Shown: one piece after another, positions 23,617 to 30,557 of the stretch | Layout of the letters: each line of letters begins with the position of its first letter | Position numbering within the stretch: the stretch's first letter is position 1 | NCBI GenBank assembly: GCA_013360875.1 | Contig: JABWAU010000029.1 | Location: 1 to 33,656 of the forward strand | DNA length: 33,656 nt | Reading direction: 5' to 3' | Source of the DNA: Anaerolineales bacterium | GTDB lineage: Bacteria > Chloroflexota > Anaerolineae > Anaerolineales > Villigracilaceae | The notes under the pieces: model-generated | Told to the model about the DNA's origin: nothing | Database searches by the model: none | Seen by the model: only the letters and a program-made list of their open reading frames with translations | Program-made: the position numbers and the translations under genes

Positions 23617-24987
23617 ATGAACCTTTCCACATCGCAGATCACGGACACAAAATTCAGGAAGATCGCCAAAAAGATCGTTTCCGAAATGAAGCGGCTCGAC
23701 GTGCCGGGCATCGCCATCGGCATCTGGCACAGGGGCAGGGAACATACGGCGGGGTTTGGCATCACAAGCGTGGAGCATCCGCTTCCCGTCACACCCAATA
23801 CGCTTTTCCAGACCGGTTCGATCAGCAAGACCTTCACCGGCACCGTTTTGATGATGCTCGTCGAGCAGGGCAAAGTGGAGCTGGACGCGCCCGTCCGAAA
23901 GTACATCAAGGATTTCAGGGTGCAGGATGAAAAGGTGTCGAAAAAGGTCACGGTCAGGCATTTGCTTACACATACCGGCGGATGGGTCGGCGACTACTTC
24001 AATAACTTCGGGGATGGCGACGATTCGCTCGCAAAGGCGGTGGAAGATCTAGCCAAATTACCGCAGATACAACCCTTGGGGACGATCTGGTCGTATAACA
24101 ACACGGGGTTCAACGCCGCTTCACGGATCATCGAGATCGTGGCGAAGAAACCCTACGAAAAGGCAGTACAGGAAATGATCTTCGACCCGTTGGGGCTTGA
24201 CATGTCCTTCTTTTATCCCAGCGACATCCTGTTCACACATCGCTTCGTGGTCGGGCATCAGAAGGTGAAGGGAAAAGTTCAGGTGGCGCGTCCGTGGGCG
24301 ATTGGCAGGGCAGGCAACGGCGTGGGAGGAGTCGTGTCCACTGTCCGCGATCTGTTGAAGTATGCGCGCTTCCATACGAGCAATGGAAAGAAGAACGTCA
24401 TCTCTGGAAAAAGCCTGCGGGCGATGCGCGTCCCACAGGCGGATGCCGGTCCGCGCGGGATGATGGGGATCACGTGGTTCATTCGGGATGCAGGCAGGTT
24501 CAAAGTGTACGCGCACGGCGGCGCGACCAACGGGCAGCAGGCGTATTTCTTTTTCATCCCCGACAAGGATTTCGCCTGCGCCATCCTGACGAACAGCGAC
24601 GACGGCGGGATTATTACGGCTGAAATGTTCGGGTTGGTTCTCGAAACATATTTCAAGGTCATTCTGGCATTGCCCGAACCCATCGAGATCCCGACGGTGG
24701 AACTCAAAGAGTACACGGGACGTTACAGGATCGGTACCGAGTGTTTCGACATTAAGGTCAAGGATAAATACCTGATGTATCATCACATCCCGCTGGGAGG
24801 TTTTCCCACACCTGATTCGCCTCCGGGTCCCGCCATGCCGCCGATGCGGTTTCAGTTCTATGCAAAGGACAAGGTCATCGGTTTGGACGAACCGTATAAA
24901 GGCGCGTTGGGCGATATCCTTCGTGATGAAAAAGGGCGCGTGGAATATTTTCGGGTCGGAGGGCGTGCGCACAAAAGGATTTCGTAA
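23617..24987 (+). CDS. class C beta-lactamase family serine hydrolase
   Basis: This 456-residue protein has the penicillin-binding/beta-lactamase class C fold. The catalytic SxxK is Ser68-Ile-Ser-Lys71 (TGSISKTFTG), the YxN motif is Tyr160-Asn-Asn162 (WSYNNTGFNAASR), and the third motif is HGG in VYAHGGATNGQQAYF. The domain ends near residue 350 and a ~100-residue C-terminal beta domain follows, as in many esterase/D-aminopeptidase relatives. There is no signal peptide, so it is probably a cytoplasmic esterase or peptidase and not a resistance enzyme. Start supported by GGAGG. Single-gene unit. Confidence 0.9.
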   Translation: MNLSTSQITDTKFRKIAKKIVSEMKRLDVPGIAIGIWHRGREHTAGFGITSVEHPLPVTPNTLFQTGSISKTFTGTVLMMLVEQGKVELDAPVRKYIKDFRVQDEKVSKKVTVRHLLTHTGGWVGDYFNNFGDGDDSLAKAVEDLAKLPQIQPLGTIWSYNNTGFNAASRIIEIVAKKPYEKAVQEMIFDPLGLDMSFFYPSDILFTHRFVVGHQKVKGKVQVARPWAIGRAGNGVGGVVSTVRDLLKYARFHTSNGKKNVISGKSLRAMRVPQADAGPRGMMGITWFIRDAGRFKVYAHGGATNGQQAYFFFIPDKDFACAILTNSDDGGIITAEMFGLVLETYFKVILALPEPIEIPTVELKEYTGRYRIGTECFDIKVKDKYLMYHHIPLGGFPTPDSPPGPAMPPMRFQFYAKDKVIGLDEPYKGALGDILRDEKGRVEYFRVGGRAHKRIS

Positions 24988-24992
24988 TCCTC

Positions 24993-25021
24993 TTGTATCC
25001 AGCAAACGAATCGGCTATAAT
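24993..25021 (+). promoter_or_regulatory. promoter with perfect TATAAT ahead of a 250-base leader
   Basis: TTGTAT (24993-24998), 17 bases, then TATAAT (25016-25021). Transcription would start near 25028, some 250 bases before the LVIVD gene. Confidence 0.7.
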
Positions 25022-25027
25022 AAGATA

Positions 25028-25171
25028 AATCCAGTCTGAATTATAACGACATCGAACAGGCACACCTATCGCGTGATGGGAATGCATGGTCACGTGGATC
25101 AGTCGGGCTGATGTATATAACGGAAAGATCCACGTTAGACTGCCGAGGAATTTTTCTTCGGTAGTTTTTTT
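25028..25171 (+). ncRNA. structured leader RNA ending in an intrinsic terminator (riboswitch- or attenuator-like), class unknown
   Basis: Between the promoter and the gene lie several hairpins: CCTATC-GCGT-GATGGG near 25070, a 9-bp perfect stem ACGTGGATC (25092-25100)/GATCCACGT (25127-25135), and a terminator CTGCCGAGG/CTTCGGTAG (25140-25164) with seven T. CAGTC at 25100-25104 (also at 25032-25036) can pair with GACTG at 25138-25142, which would block the terminator's left arm. That gives a plausible antiterminator. I could not match it to a known riboswitch class. It might also be an independent small RNA. Confidence 0.5.
25140..25171 (+). terminator. intrinsic terminator inside the leader
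   Basis: A nine-pair stem with two G-T pairs, loop AATTTTT and a run of seven T, located 104 bases before the start codon of the downstream gene. Confidence 0.75.
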
Positions 25172-25217
25172 CCTATTGAAAGGAGGTGGTTCTCGGATCG
25201 TTGAGAAGAATTACCCT

Positions 25218-25265
25218 ATGACCAAGCATCGTATCGAATCCGGCCGTCTAACTTTAGTTTTATAA
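25218..25265 (+). CDS. possible 15-codon leader peptide
   Basis: A tiny frame, MTKHRIESGRLTLVL, ends ten bases before the ATG of the LVIVD gene. Upstream, GAAAGGAGGTG (25178-25188) is an 11-base match to the anti-Shine-Dalgarno end of 16S rRNA, but it stands too far (29 bases) from this ATG. It is nearer (14 bases) to a TTG at 25201, whose 6-codon frame overlaps this one by ATGA. Translation of either is unproven. Confidence 0.25.
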   Translation: MTKHRIESGRLTLVL

Positions 25266-25275
25266 GGAGAATATC

Positions 25276-27072
25276 ATGGACAAGAAGATGAAAGTGTTCG
25301 TAAGAGCCGCAAGGACCGTTTTTCTGGCTCTCGCAATCGCGCTTGCCCCCATCTCATTCGCCCAGGCGAATGAGAACCATGGAGATGATATTCAGGTCCA
25401 TTTCACTGACGAATTCCTGGCGCTGACGGATAGCACATTTACCCAGGGACAAGACGGAGATCATCGCCCTCCACGTTCCCGTAACGTCTCTGTCGTCAGC
25501 CACCTCAGTTTTGGCGAATCCATGTCGAACACCACCAACACGGACGTTTGGGCGCACGGGAAGTTCGCCTACGTCGGCACCTTTTCCAGTCCGGCTTGCG
25601 CCGGTGACCTGGGATTGGGTGTCAAAATCGTTGACATCTCGAATCCCGCCAATCCGCAATGGATCGGTGATCTTGCTTCTCCAGTGGCGACTCGAGCCAA
25701 CGATGTCAAGGTGACGCGCATTGATACCGCCTTTTTCCACGGCGATCTATTGGTGCATACCAACGAACCCTGCCGCACGGGCGGCGATGGCGGCATCCGC
25801 CTCTATGACGTATCCGACCCATACAACCCGGCTCATCTGGCTGATTTCTATTCGATTGGCAGTCCGGGACCGGGGCCGGGGCCGATAGCCTTTGGAGTCC
25901 ATAACACCTACCTCTATCAACTTGGCAATCGCGCGTACGTGATGCTGGTTGCAAACATTGATCCCAATCTCTACGATTTTCGCATCGTGGACGTAACCGA
26001 CCCCTCCGCACCAACCGAAGCGGGACGTTGGAGCGCCACTGTCAGTCCGGATGCGCCGGCGGGTCTCGAACCTCGTGGCACTTCCCGCAGTCTGGGCATT
26101 CACGATGTATGGGCGAACGACAACGGCAAGATGGGAATACTCTCCTACTGGGATTCGGGCTATATCCTGCTGGACATCAGCGACCCGACCAACCCGCGCT
26201 TCCTGGGCAATTCCACGTGGGGACCGGATGACGAGGGCAACGCTCATGCCGCCGTCCCCGCGCGCGGCGGGAATCTCATCGTTACCACCGATGAAGATTT
26301 CTCCGCCACGGGTTTGGGCCGCGTCACTGTGAACGCAGGTCCACATGCCGGGGAGATTTACGAGGCAGTGGTGGGTGCCATCAGTCCATCCTTCTCCCCG
26401 CTTACAGCCGATGTAGCCTGGGTTGGCAAGGGCGATCCCGAGACAGACACCATTGACGACGCCCGCTACGGCTGTCCGGGCGGAAAACCCTATGGCGAAT
26501 CGGTTACCGGGAAGATCGCGTTGATCCAACGCGGCTTCTGCGCGTTCTCCGACAAGATCAACCGCGCCACGGCTGAAGGGGCGGTCGGTGTGATCATGTT
26601 CAATAACGTCGGCGAGGCGCTGGTGCTGATGGGCGGCACACCGGTGACCACCCCCTCCGTTTTCGTCGCGCAGAGTCGCGGCGAGCGTCTGGCAGCGGAT
26701 CGGGAGGCGAATCAACCCGTCAACGTGACGATGCGAATGGGAGAATTCGATGGCTGGGGCTTCGCCCGAATCTTCGACACCTCGAACCCGTCCAACATAC
26801 AGTTGCTTAGCACGATCAAATTGCCTTCCACCAATGATCCGAGCGCGCCCAATCCCTTCGGAGTGCATAACGTCTTCGTGCGCGGCAATACCGCCTACTT
26901 CTCATGGTACGCGGACGGATTCGTAGCCGTGGATTTCAGCCAGCCCAAGTCGCCGCGCGTCATCGCCGAATACAACGACAACAACAACTTCTGGGGCATT
27001 TACGTGCAAGGCGATCTGATCTTCGCCAGTGACCGCAACAACGGGCTGTGGATCTTCAAATTCAAACCATAG
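25276..27072 (+). CDS. secreted LVIVD-repeat protein with inserted PA domain
   Basis: This 598-residue exported protein has a signal peptide ending near AQANE (residue ~34). LVIVD-type beta-propeller repeats recur: VKIVDISNPANPQWIGDL, IRLYDVSDPYNPAHLADFY, FRIVDVTDPSAPTEAGRW, YILLDISDPTNPRFLGN, then ARIFDTSNPSNIQLL and FVAVDFSQPKSPRVIAEY. Between repeats four and five (about residues 355-485) sits a PA domain (GKIALIQRGFCAFSDKINRATAEGAVGVIMFNN). PA domains usually bind protein or peptide partners. The ligand is unknown; a cell-surface or extracellular binding protein is likely. GGAG precedes the ATG. Expression probably depends on the structured leader upstream. Confidence 0.88.
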   Translation: MDKKMKVFVRAARTVFLALAIALAPISFAQANENHGDDIQVHFTDEFLALTDSTFTQGQDGDHRPPRSRNVSVVSHLSFGESMSNTTNTDVWAHGKFAYVGTFSSPACAGDLGLGVKIVDISNPANPQWIGDLASPVATRANDVKVTRIDTAFFHGDLLVHTNEPCRTGGDGGIRLYDVSDPYNPAHLADFYSIGSPGPGPGPIAFGVHNTYLYQLGNRAYVMLVANIDPNLYDFRIVDVTDPSAPTEAGRWSATVSPDAPAGLEPRGTSRSLGIHDVWANDNGKMGILSYWDSGYILLDISDPTNPRFLGNSTWGPDDEGNAHAAVPARGGNLIVTTDEDFSATGLGRVTVNAGPHAGEIYEAVVGAISPSFSPLTADVAWVGKGDPETDTIDDARYGCPGGKPYGESVTGKIALIQRGFCAFSDKINRATAEGAVGVIMFNNVGEALVLMGGTPVTTPSVFVAQSRGERLAADREANQPVNVTMRMGEFDGWGFARIFDTSNPSNIQLLSTIKLPSTNDPSAPNPFGVHNVFVRGNTAYFSWYADGFVAVDFSQPKSPRVIAEYNDNNNFWGIYVQGDLIFASDRNNGLWIFKFKP

Positions 27073-27111
27073 GGTTTGGATCAACCAGCCGGATACCGCG
27101 GCATAGTATCG

Positions 27112-27140
27112 AAGCCAGCAGGACAACCTGCTGGCTTTTC
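27112..27140 (+). terminator. intrinsic terminator of the LVIVD gene
   Basis: AAGCCAGCAGG (27112-27122) pairs perfectly with CCTGCTGGCTT (27127-27137), loop ACAA, then TT and a pyrimidine run. The remaining gap to 27296 shows nothing else recognisable. Confidence 0.88.
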
Positions 27141-27296
27141 TCTTCCATTTCAGGGATAATCCTTCCGTCGCGGCGATCATCCGGCGGTGCGAATATGCGG
27201 GCAGGTTTTCGCGACCTCGCAGGAACTCAAAACAGTTGTCGAGCGTTATGGGAACAGCGCGGCAAGTGATTCCATCATGGACACAGGAAGTGAGTT

Positions 27297-28064
27297 ATGA
27301 AAGTAACGAAACCTCTACTGGCTGGCATCCTGCTATTTGCATTCACGTCAGCCTGCAACCTGCCCGGCAGCGGCGAACAGGTCTTGCCGCCCGGCGATGT
27401 CCAGACCGCCGCGGCGTTGACCGTGGAGGCATTGCTGGCGCCGTCTGCCACCGCGACCATCCGCCAGGAAACCGCCACATCCCCGCCTGTTACATCAACT
27501 CCCACGAGCGGACCGACCGGCACGATCACCCCGACGTATTCCATGCCGATGTTGAGGGTGTTACAACAAACCAACTGCCGCGCGGGTCCCGGTCAGGATT
27601 ACGAGGTTGTGTACACGTACCTGGCTTGGAAGGAACTGGAGATCGTCGGGGCGTATCCGCAGGAAAATTACTGGCTCGTGAAATCCGCTGAAAGCCCGGC
27701 GGGTGTGTGCTGGTTGTGGGGCGAGTACGTGGAAGTGAAGGGAAGTTACTGGGTCGTTTCGAGCGTCACGCCGCCGCCAACGTCAACCAAGCCGCCGCCC
27801 GCCGCGCCGTCCATCCAGGAGTGGACGTTCAATTGCAGCGTCGGGCAGTTGACCGTCAACATCGCGTGGACGGATCGGGCGAACGACGAGATCGGTTACC
27901 GTGTCATCCGGGACGGTCAGGCTGTCGCGCAATTACCAGCGGATTCAAAGTCCTATTCCGAATCCATCTCGTACACCGCAGGCGATAAATTTTCTTATTT
28001 CATCGAGGTTTACAACGCGGCTGGCTCCACCCGAAGCAAGGAAATATCGTTTAGTTGTCCGTAG
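27297..28064 (+). CDS. lipoprotein with SH3-like domain and C-terminal fibronectin-like domain
   Basis: This 255-residue lipoprotein has a signal ending in FTSAC (Cys20). A Thr/Pro/Ala-rich linker covers about residues 45-80. A bacterial SH3 (SH3b) domain follows, about 84-150: LRVLQQTNCRAGPGQDYEVVYTYLAWKELEIVG, then WLVKSAESPAGVCWLWGEYVEVKG. After a second proline linker, residues ~172-255 form an Ig/FN3-like domain (IAWTDRANDEIGYRVIRDGQAVAQL). The architecture is common for surface lipoproteins of Anaerolineae. It probably binds wall or surface glycans; no catalytic residues are seen. Ends at a bidirectional terminator shared with bipA. Confidence 0.82.
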   Translation: MKVTKPLLAGILLFAFTSACNLPGSGEQVLPPGDVQTAAALTVEALLAPSATATIRQETATSPPVTSTPTSGPTGTITPTYSMPMLRVLQQTNCRAGPGQDYEVVYTYLAWKELEIVGAYPQENYWLVKSAESPAGVCWLWGEYVEVKGSYWVVSSVTPPPTSTKPPPAAPSIQEWTFNCSVGQLTVNIAWTDRANDEIGYRVIRDGQAVAQLPADSKSYSESISYTAGDKFSYFIEVYNAAGSTRSKEISFSCP

Positions 28065-28144
28065 GATTACGGATACGAATTTGGAATCCGACGACGCGGC
28101 GACACTTGCCGCCAAACAGAACGGAAACAAGCTCCGTGACTCCA

Positions 28145-28175
28145 AAAAGGACTTGCCAAATGCGCAAGTCCTTTT
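28145..28175. terminator. bidirectional intrinsic terminator between convergent genes
   Basis: AAAAGGACTTGC (28145-28156) pairs perfectly with GCAAGTCCTTTT (28164-28175). T-runs on both strands close the SH3 lipoprotein gene and bipA. Confidence 0.9.
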
Positions 28176-28178
28176 CGT

Positions 28179-30035
28179 TTATGCTTCGAACGCTTCCTTT
28201 GCTTTCTTCGTCACCTTGCCGCGCTCTTCGGTGTTCAAAATCCGCTTGCGGATACGATAATTTTCAGGTGTGACTTCGAGCAGTTCGTCGTCAGCCAGGT
28301 ATTCGATCGCCTCGTCGAGGGACATTTGTCGGGGCGTGGTGAGGCGGATCTCCATGTCGCCGCGCGCCGCGCGCACATTTGTCAAATGCTTCTTCTTGCA
28401 AACGTTGACGGCGATGTCGCCCGAGCGCGCATTCTCGCCAACAACCATGCCTTCGTACACCTCCACGCCGGGACCGTAGAACAACATGCCGCGCTCCTCC
28501 GCAGCCTTCAACGCGTAGGCGGTGGTCGTGCCAGCCTCCCACGCGACGAGCGAACCGGACTGCCGCGTGCTCATCGGTCCCGCCATTTCATCGTAGCCGT
28601 AGAAGATGGTGTGCATGACGCCCGCGCCGCGCGTGGAGGTGAGGAACTGATAGCGGAAGCCCAGCAAGCCGCGGGTCGGGACGATGAAGACCATGCGCGT
28701 CGTGCCTTCGCCCGAAGCCTGCATATCCATCATTTTGCCTCGTCTACTCCCAAGCATTTCCACCACCACGCCGACGGTTTCGTTGCTGGTTTCGATGTGT
28801 ACTTCCTCATAAGGTTCGAGCAGCGCACCGTCGTCCGCTTTGTGGAAGATGACCTCAGGGCGCGAGACCTGAAATTCATAACCCTCACGCCTCATCGTTT
28901 CGATGAGGATGCCCAGATGCAACTCGCCGCGACCTGATACTAAAAAGTTTTCGGCAGACTCGGTATCCTCCACACGCAAAGCGACATTGGTGCGCAGTTC
29001 GTCATACAGACGCTCGCGCAGGTTTCGAGAAGTGCTGTACTTGCCTTCACGCCCGGAGAACGGAGAGGTGTTCACCCCAAACGTCATGCGGACGGTGGGT
29101 TCCTCCACTTTGATGGTCGGCAAAGCGACGGGGTTGGCGGGGTCGGCAAGCGTTTCACCGATGCCGATCTCTTCCAAGCCTGCAAGCGAAACGATGTCAC
29201 CTGCGCTGGCTTCCTCGATCTCTATCTTGTTCAACCCCTGGAAGGTATAAAGATACTTTGCGGATTCAGGAAGATTACGTCCATCCACTGTCAGACGCGC
29301 GAGACGCTGTCCGGCCTTGATCCTGCCCGCAAAGATACGACCAACGGCAGTCACGCCGCGGTAATCGTCATAACCGAGTGTGGTGACGAGCAATTGCAGC
29401 GGCGCGTCCGGGTCCACTTTGGGCGCGGGGATGTGTTTGAGAATGACATCGAACAAACAGGCAAGATCAGGATCGAGGTCCGGGGTGAGACCGGCTCGTC
29501 CAGCCGTCGCCTGGGCATAGATGACGGGGAAATCCGCCTGCTCTTCAGTGGCGCCGAGTTCGATAAAGAGGTCGAAGGTCTCGTTGAGGACGCGCGTGGG
29601 TTCGGCGTCCTTGCGGTCAATTTTGTTGATGACGACGATGGCTTTGTGTCCCATTTGAAGCGCCTTCTTAAGCACAAAGCGGGTCTGCGGCATGGGACCT
29701 TCCGCTGCATCCACGAGCAGGAGAACGCCATCCACCATGTTCATGACGCGTTCCACCTCGCCGCCAAAATCGGCGTGACCGGGCGTATCCACGATGTTGA
29801 TCTTGATCGTGTTTCCCGTGGCAGGATCGGGAACTGTGATGGCGGTGTTCTTGGCAAGGATGGTAATGCCGCGCTCGCGTTCGAGGTCATTGGAATCCAT
29901 CACGCGCTCGGCAACCTGCTGGTTGTCGCGGAAGGTGTGCGACTGGCGCAATAGACCATCAACAAGGGTGGTCTTGCCGTGGTCCACGTGGGCGATGATG
30001 GCGATGTTTCGGAGGTCGGTTCGTTCGGTTTGCAT
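28179..30035 (-). CDS. bipA: ribosome-associated translational GTPase BipA/TypA
   Basis: This 618-residue GTPase binds the 70S ribosome in the EF-G site and aids 50S assembly and stress growth. The start is ATG 30035 ([29 protein letters not shown]). A longer frame to 30377 translates repeat DNA and is rejected. G1 is AHVDHGKT, G2 lies in the [12 protein letters not shown] region, G3 is [16 protein letters not shown]4 is NKID. Domain II, the EF-G-like domains ([35 protein letters not shown]) and the BipA-specific C-terminal domain ([34 protein letters not shown]) are complete. Length is normal. Its upstream region on the minus strand is rich in repeats and contains a terminator-like hairpin. 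Confidence 0.97.
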   Translation of the reverse strand: MQTERTDLRNIAIIAHVDHGKTTLVDGLLRQSHTFRDNQQVAERVMDSNDLERERGITILAKNTAITVPDPATGNTIKINIVDTPGHADFGGEVERVMNMVDGVLLLVDAAEGPMPQTRFVLKKALQMGHKAIVVINKIDRKDAEPTRVLNETFDLFIELGATEEQADFPVIYAQATAGRAGLTPDLDPDLACLFDVILKHIPAPKVDPDAPLQLLVTTLGYDDYRGVTAVGRIFAGRIKAGQRLARLTVDGRNLPESAKYLYTFQGLNKIEIEEASAGDIVSLAGLEEIGIGETLADPANPVALPTIKVEEPTVRMTFGVNTSPFSGREGKYSTSRNLRERLYDELRTNVALRVEDTESAENFLVSGRGELHLGILIETMRREGYEFQVSRPEVIFHKADDGALLEPYEEVHIETSNETVGVVVEMLGSRRGKMMDMQASGEGTTRMVFIVPTRGLLGFRYQFLTSTRGAGVMHTIFYGYDEMAGPMSTRQSGSLVAWEAGTTTAYALKAAEERGMLFYGPGVEVYEGMVVGENARSGDIAVNVCKKKHLTNVRAARGDMEIRLTTPRQMSLDEAIEYLADDELLEVTPENYRIRKRILNTEERGKVTKKAKEAFEA

Positions 30036-30056
30036 TCTTACACCTGGTTTCAGAAT

Positions 30057-30157
30057 GTCGTTGCGAGGAGAGGTGAGACGCGACAGCGTCGAAATCCCGA
30101 CGAAGCAATCTCTTCTCTCAATTATGGGATTGCTTCGCAACAACCGCTCGCAATGAC
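30057..30157. repeat. 101-bp dispersed palindromic element upstream of bipA
   Basis: The ends GTCGTTGCGAG (30057-30067) and CTCGCAATGAC (30147-30157) are inverted repeats with one mismatch. An inner 10-bp perfect pair, CGAAGCAATC (30101-30110)/GATTGCTTCG (30128-30137), forms the core. Sequences of this kind (TTGCGAG ... GAAGCAATC) are widely dispersed in many bacterial genomes. It starts 22 bases before the bipA start codon on the minus strand, so it would be in the bipA leader. Confidence 0.75.
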
Positions 30158-30174
30158 ATATGGATATTACACAC

Positions 30175-30203
30175 AAAAACCCCCGGCAGGGGAGCCGAGG
30201 GTT
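30175..30203 (-). terminator. terminator-like hairpin upstream of bipA (minus strand)
   Basis: On the minus strand AACCC-T-CGGC pairs with GCCG-G-GGGTT around TCCCCT, followed by TTTTTG. No minus-strand gene clearly ends here. It may be a leader attenuator or close a small transcript. A second hairpin, GCCCC/GGGGC, and a CTGAGCGAAG...GTAGTCGAAG repeat follow at about 30213-30246. Confidence 0.55.
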
Positions 30204-30316
30204 TAGTCCTGAGCGAAGCCCCGTTTGTTGGGGCGTAGTCGAAGGATCGGCGTGCGGGTGGTATTTTATCAGAATGTGTGAATTTTGAGCAGGGAATGTT
30301 ATAATCCCGTCCATTA

Positions 30317-30412
30317 TGAGATACGAACGCTCGGACAAAGTCTTCCTGTGCATCGGTGTACGTGGATTCGATTTCAAAGGCTTCCTCGAATCGCGCCTGT
30401 TGCCTGGATGAT
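30317..30412 (+). CDS. possible 31-codon gene or gene remnant
   Basis: This small frame ([19 protein letters not shown], ending LESRLLPG) is preceded by a perfect TATAAT at 30300-30305, eleven bases before the ATG. That layout is nearly the same as the one before 32326. A strong hairpin terminator follows at 30437. Third-position GC is about 60 percent, like real genes nearby. It has no ribosome site and I recognise no family. It may be a small leaderless gene or the head of a decayed one. The minus strand also carries an open frame here (to 30432) with no start signal. Confidence 0.3.
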
Positions 30413-30436
30413 TTAGTCTGTTTTGTTGTCATTTCA

Positions 30437-30475
30437 CGCCGTGGCGCCCCAACGCCGCGGCGTTTTGTTTATTTT
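30437..30475 (+). terminator. GC-rich intrinsic terminator
   Basis: CGCCGTGGCG (30437-30446) pairs with CGCCGCGGCG (30453-30462), one G-T pair, loop CCCCAA, followed by TTTTGTTTATTTT. The only plus-strand candidate upstream is the 31-codon frame. Confidence 0.75.
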
Positions 30476-30477
30476 GT

Positions 30478-30534
30478 GCGTAGGACACGTTCTCTAACGT
30501 GTCCATCGGCGTAAGCGAACACCGACTACGCCAT
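30478..30534. repeat. structured dispersed repeat, short relative (copy 3)
   Basis: GCGTAG at the left pairs with CTACGC at the right. Between them are two hairpins: GGACACGT-TCTCTA-ACGTGTCC and TCGGCGT-AAGCGA-ACACCGA (one mismatch). The first has the same TCTCTA loop as copies 1 and 2 on an unrelated stem. Each hairpin is led by GTAG on its own strand, as in a pair of inverted REP units (a BIME). The outer ATCAGTA arms of copies 1 and 2 are missing. It ends about 23 bases before the ABC-F start codon. Confidence 0.7.
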
Positions 30535-30557
30535 GATTTGATAATATTGGAGCAAAC

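Noticed and set aside
23617-24987. Antibiotic-resistance beta-lactamase
   Set aside because: There is no signal peptide, and the C-terminal extra domain fits esterase/peptidase relatives; the fold alone does not show resistance.
25104-25136. Hammerhead-ribozyme-like words CTGATG and GAAA in the leader
   Set aside because: The required stem II between the two words and the three-stem order do not form.
25747-26868. 373-codon minus-strand frame opposite the LVIVD gene
   Set aside because: The plus strand shows clear LVIVD repeats, a PA domain and a signal peptide; the minus frame has no recognisable features.
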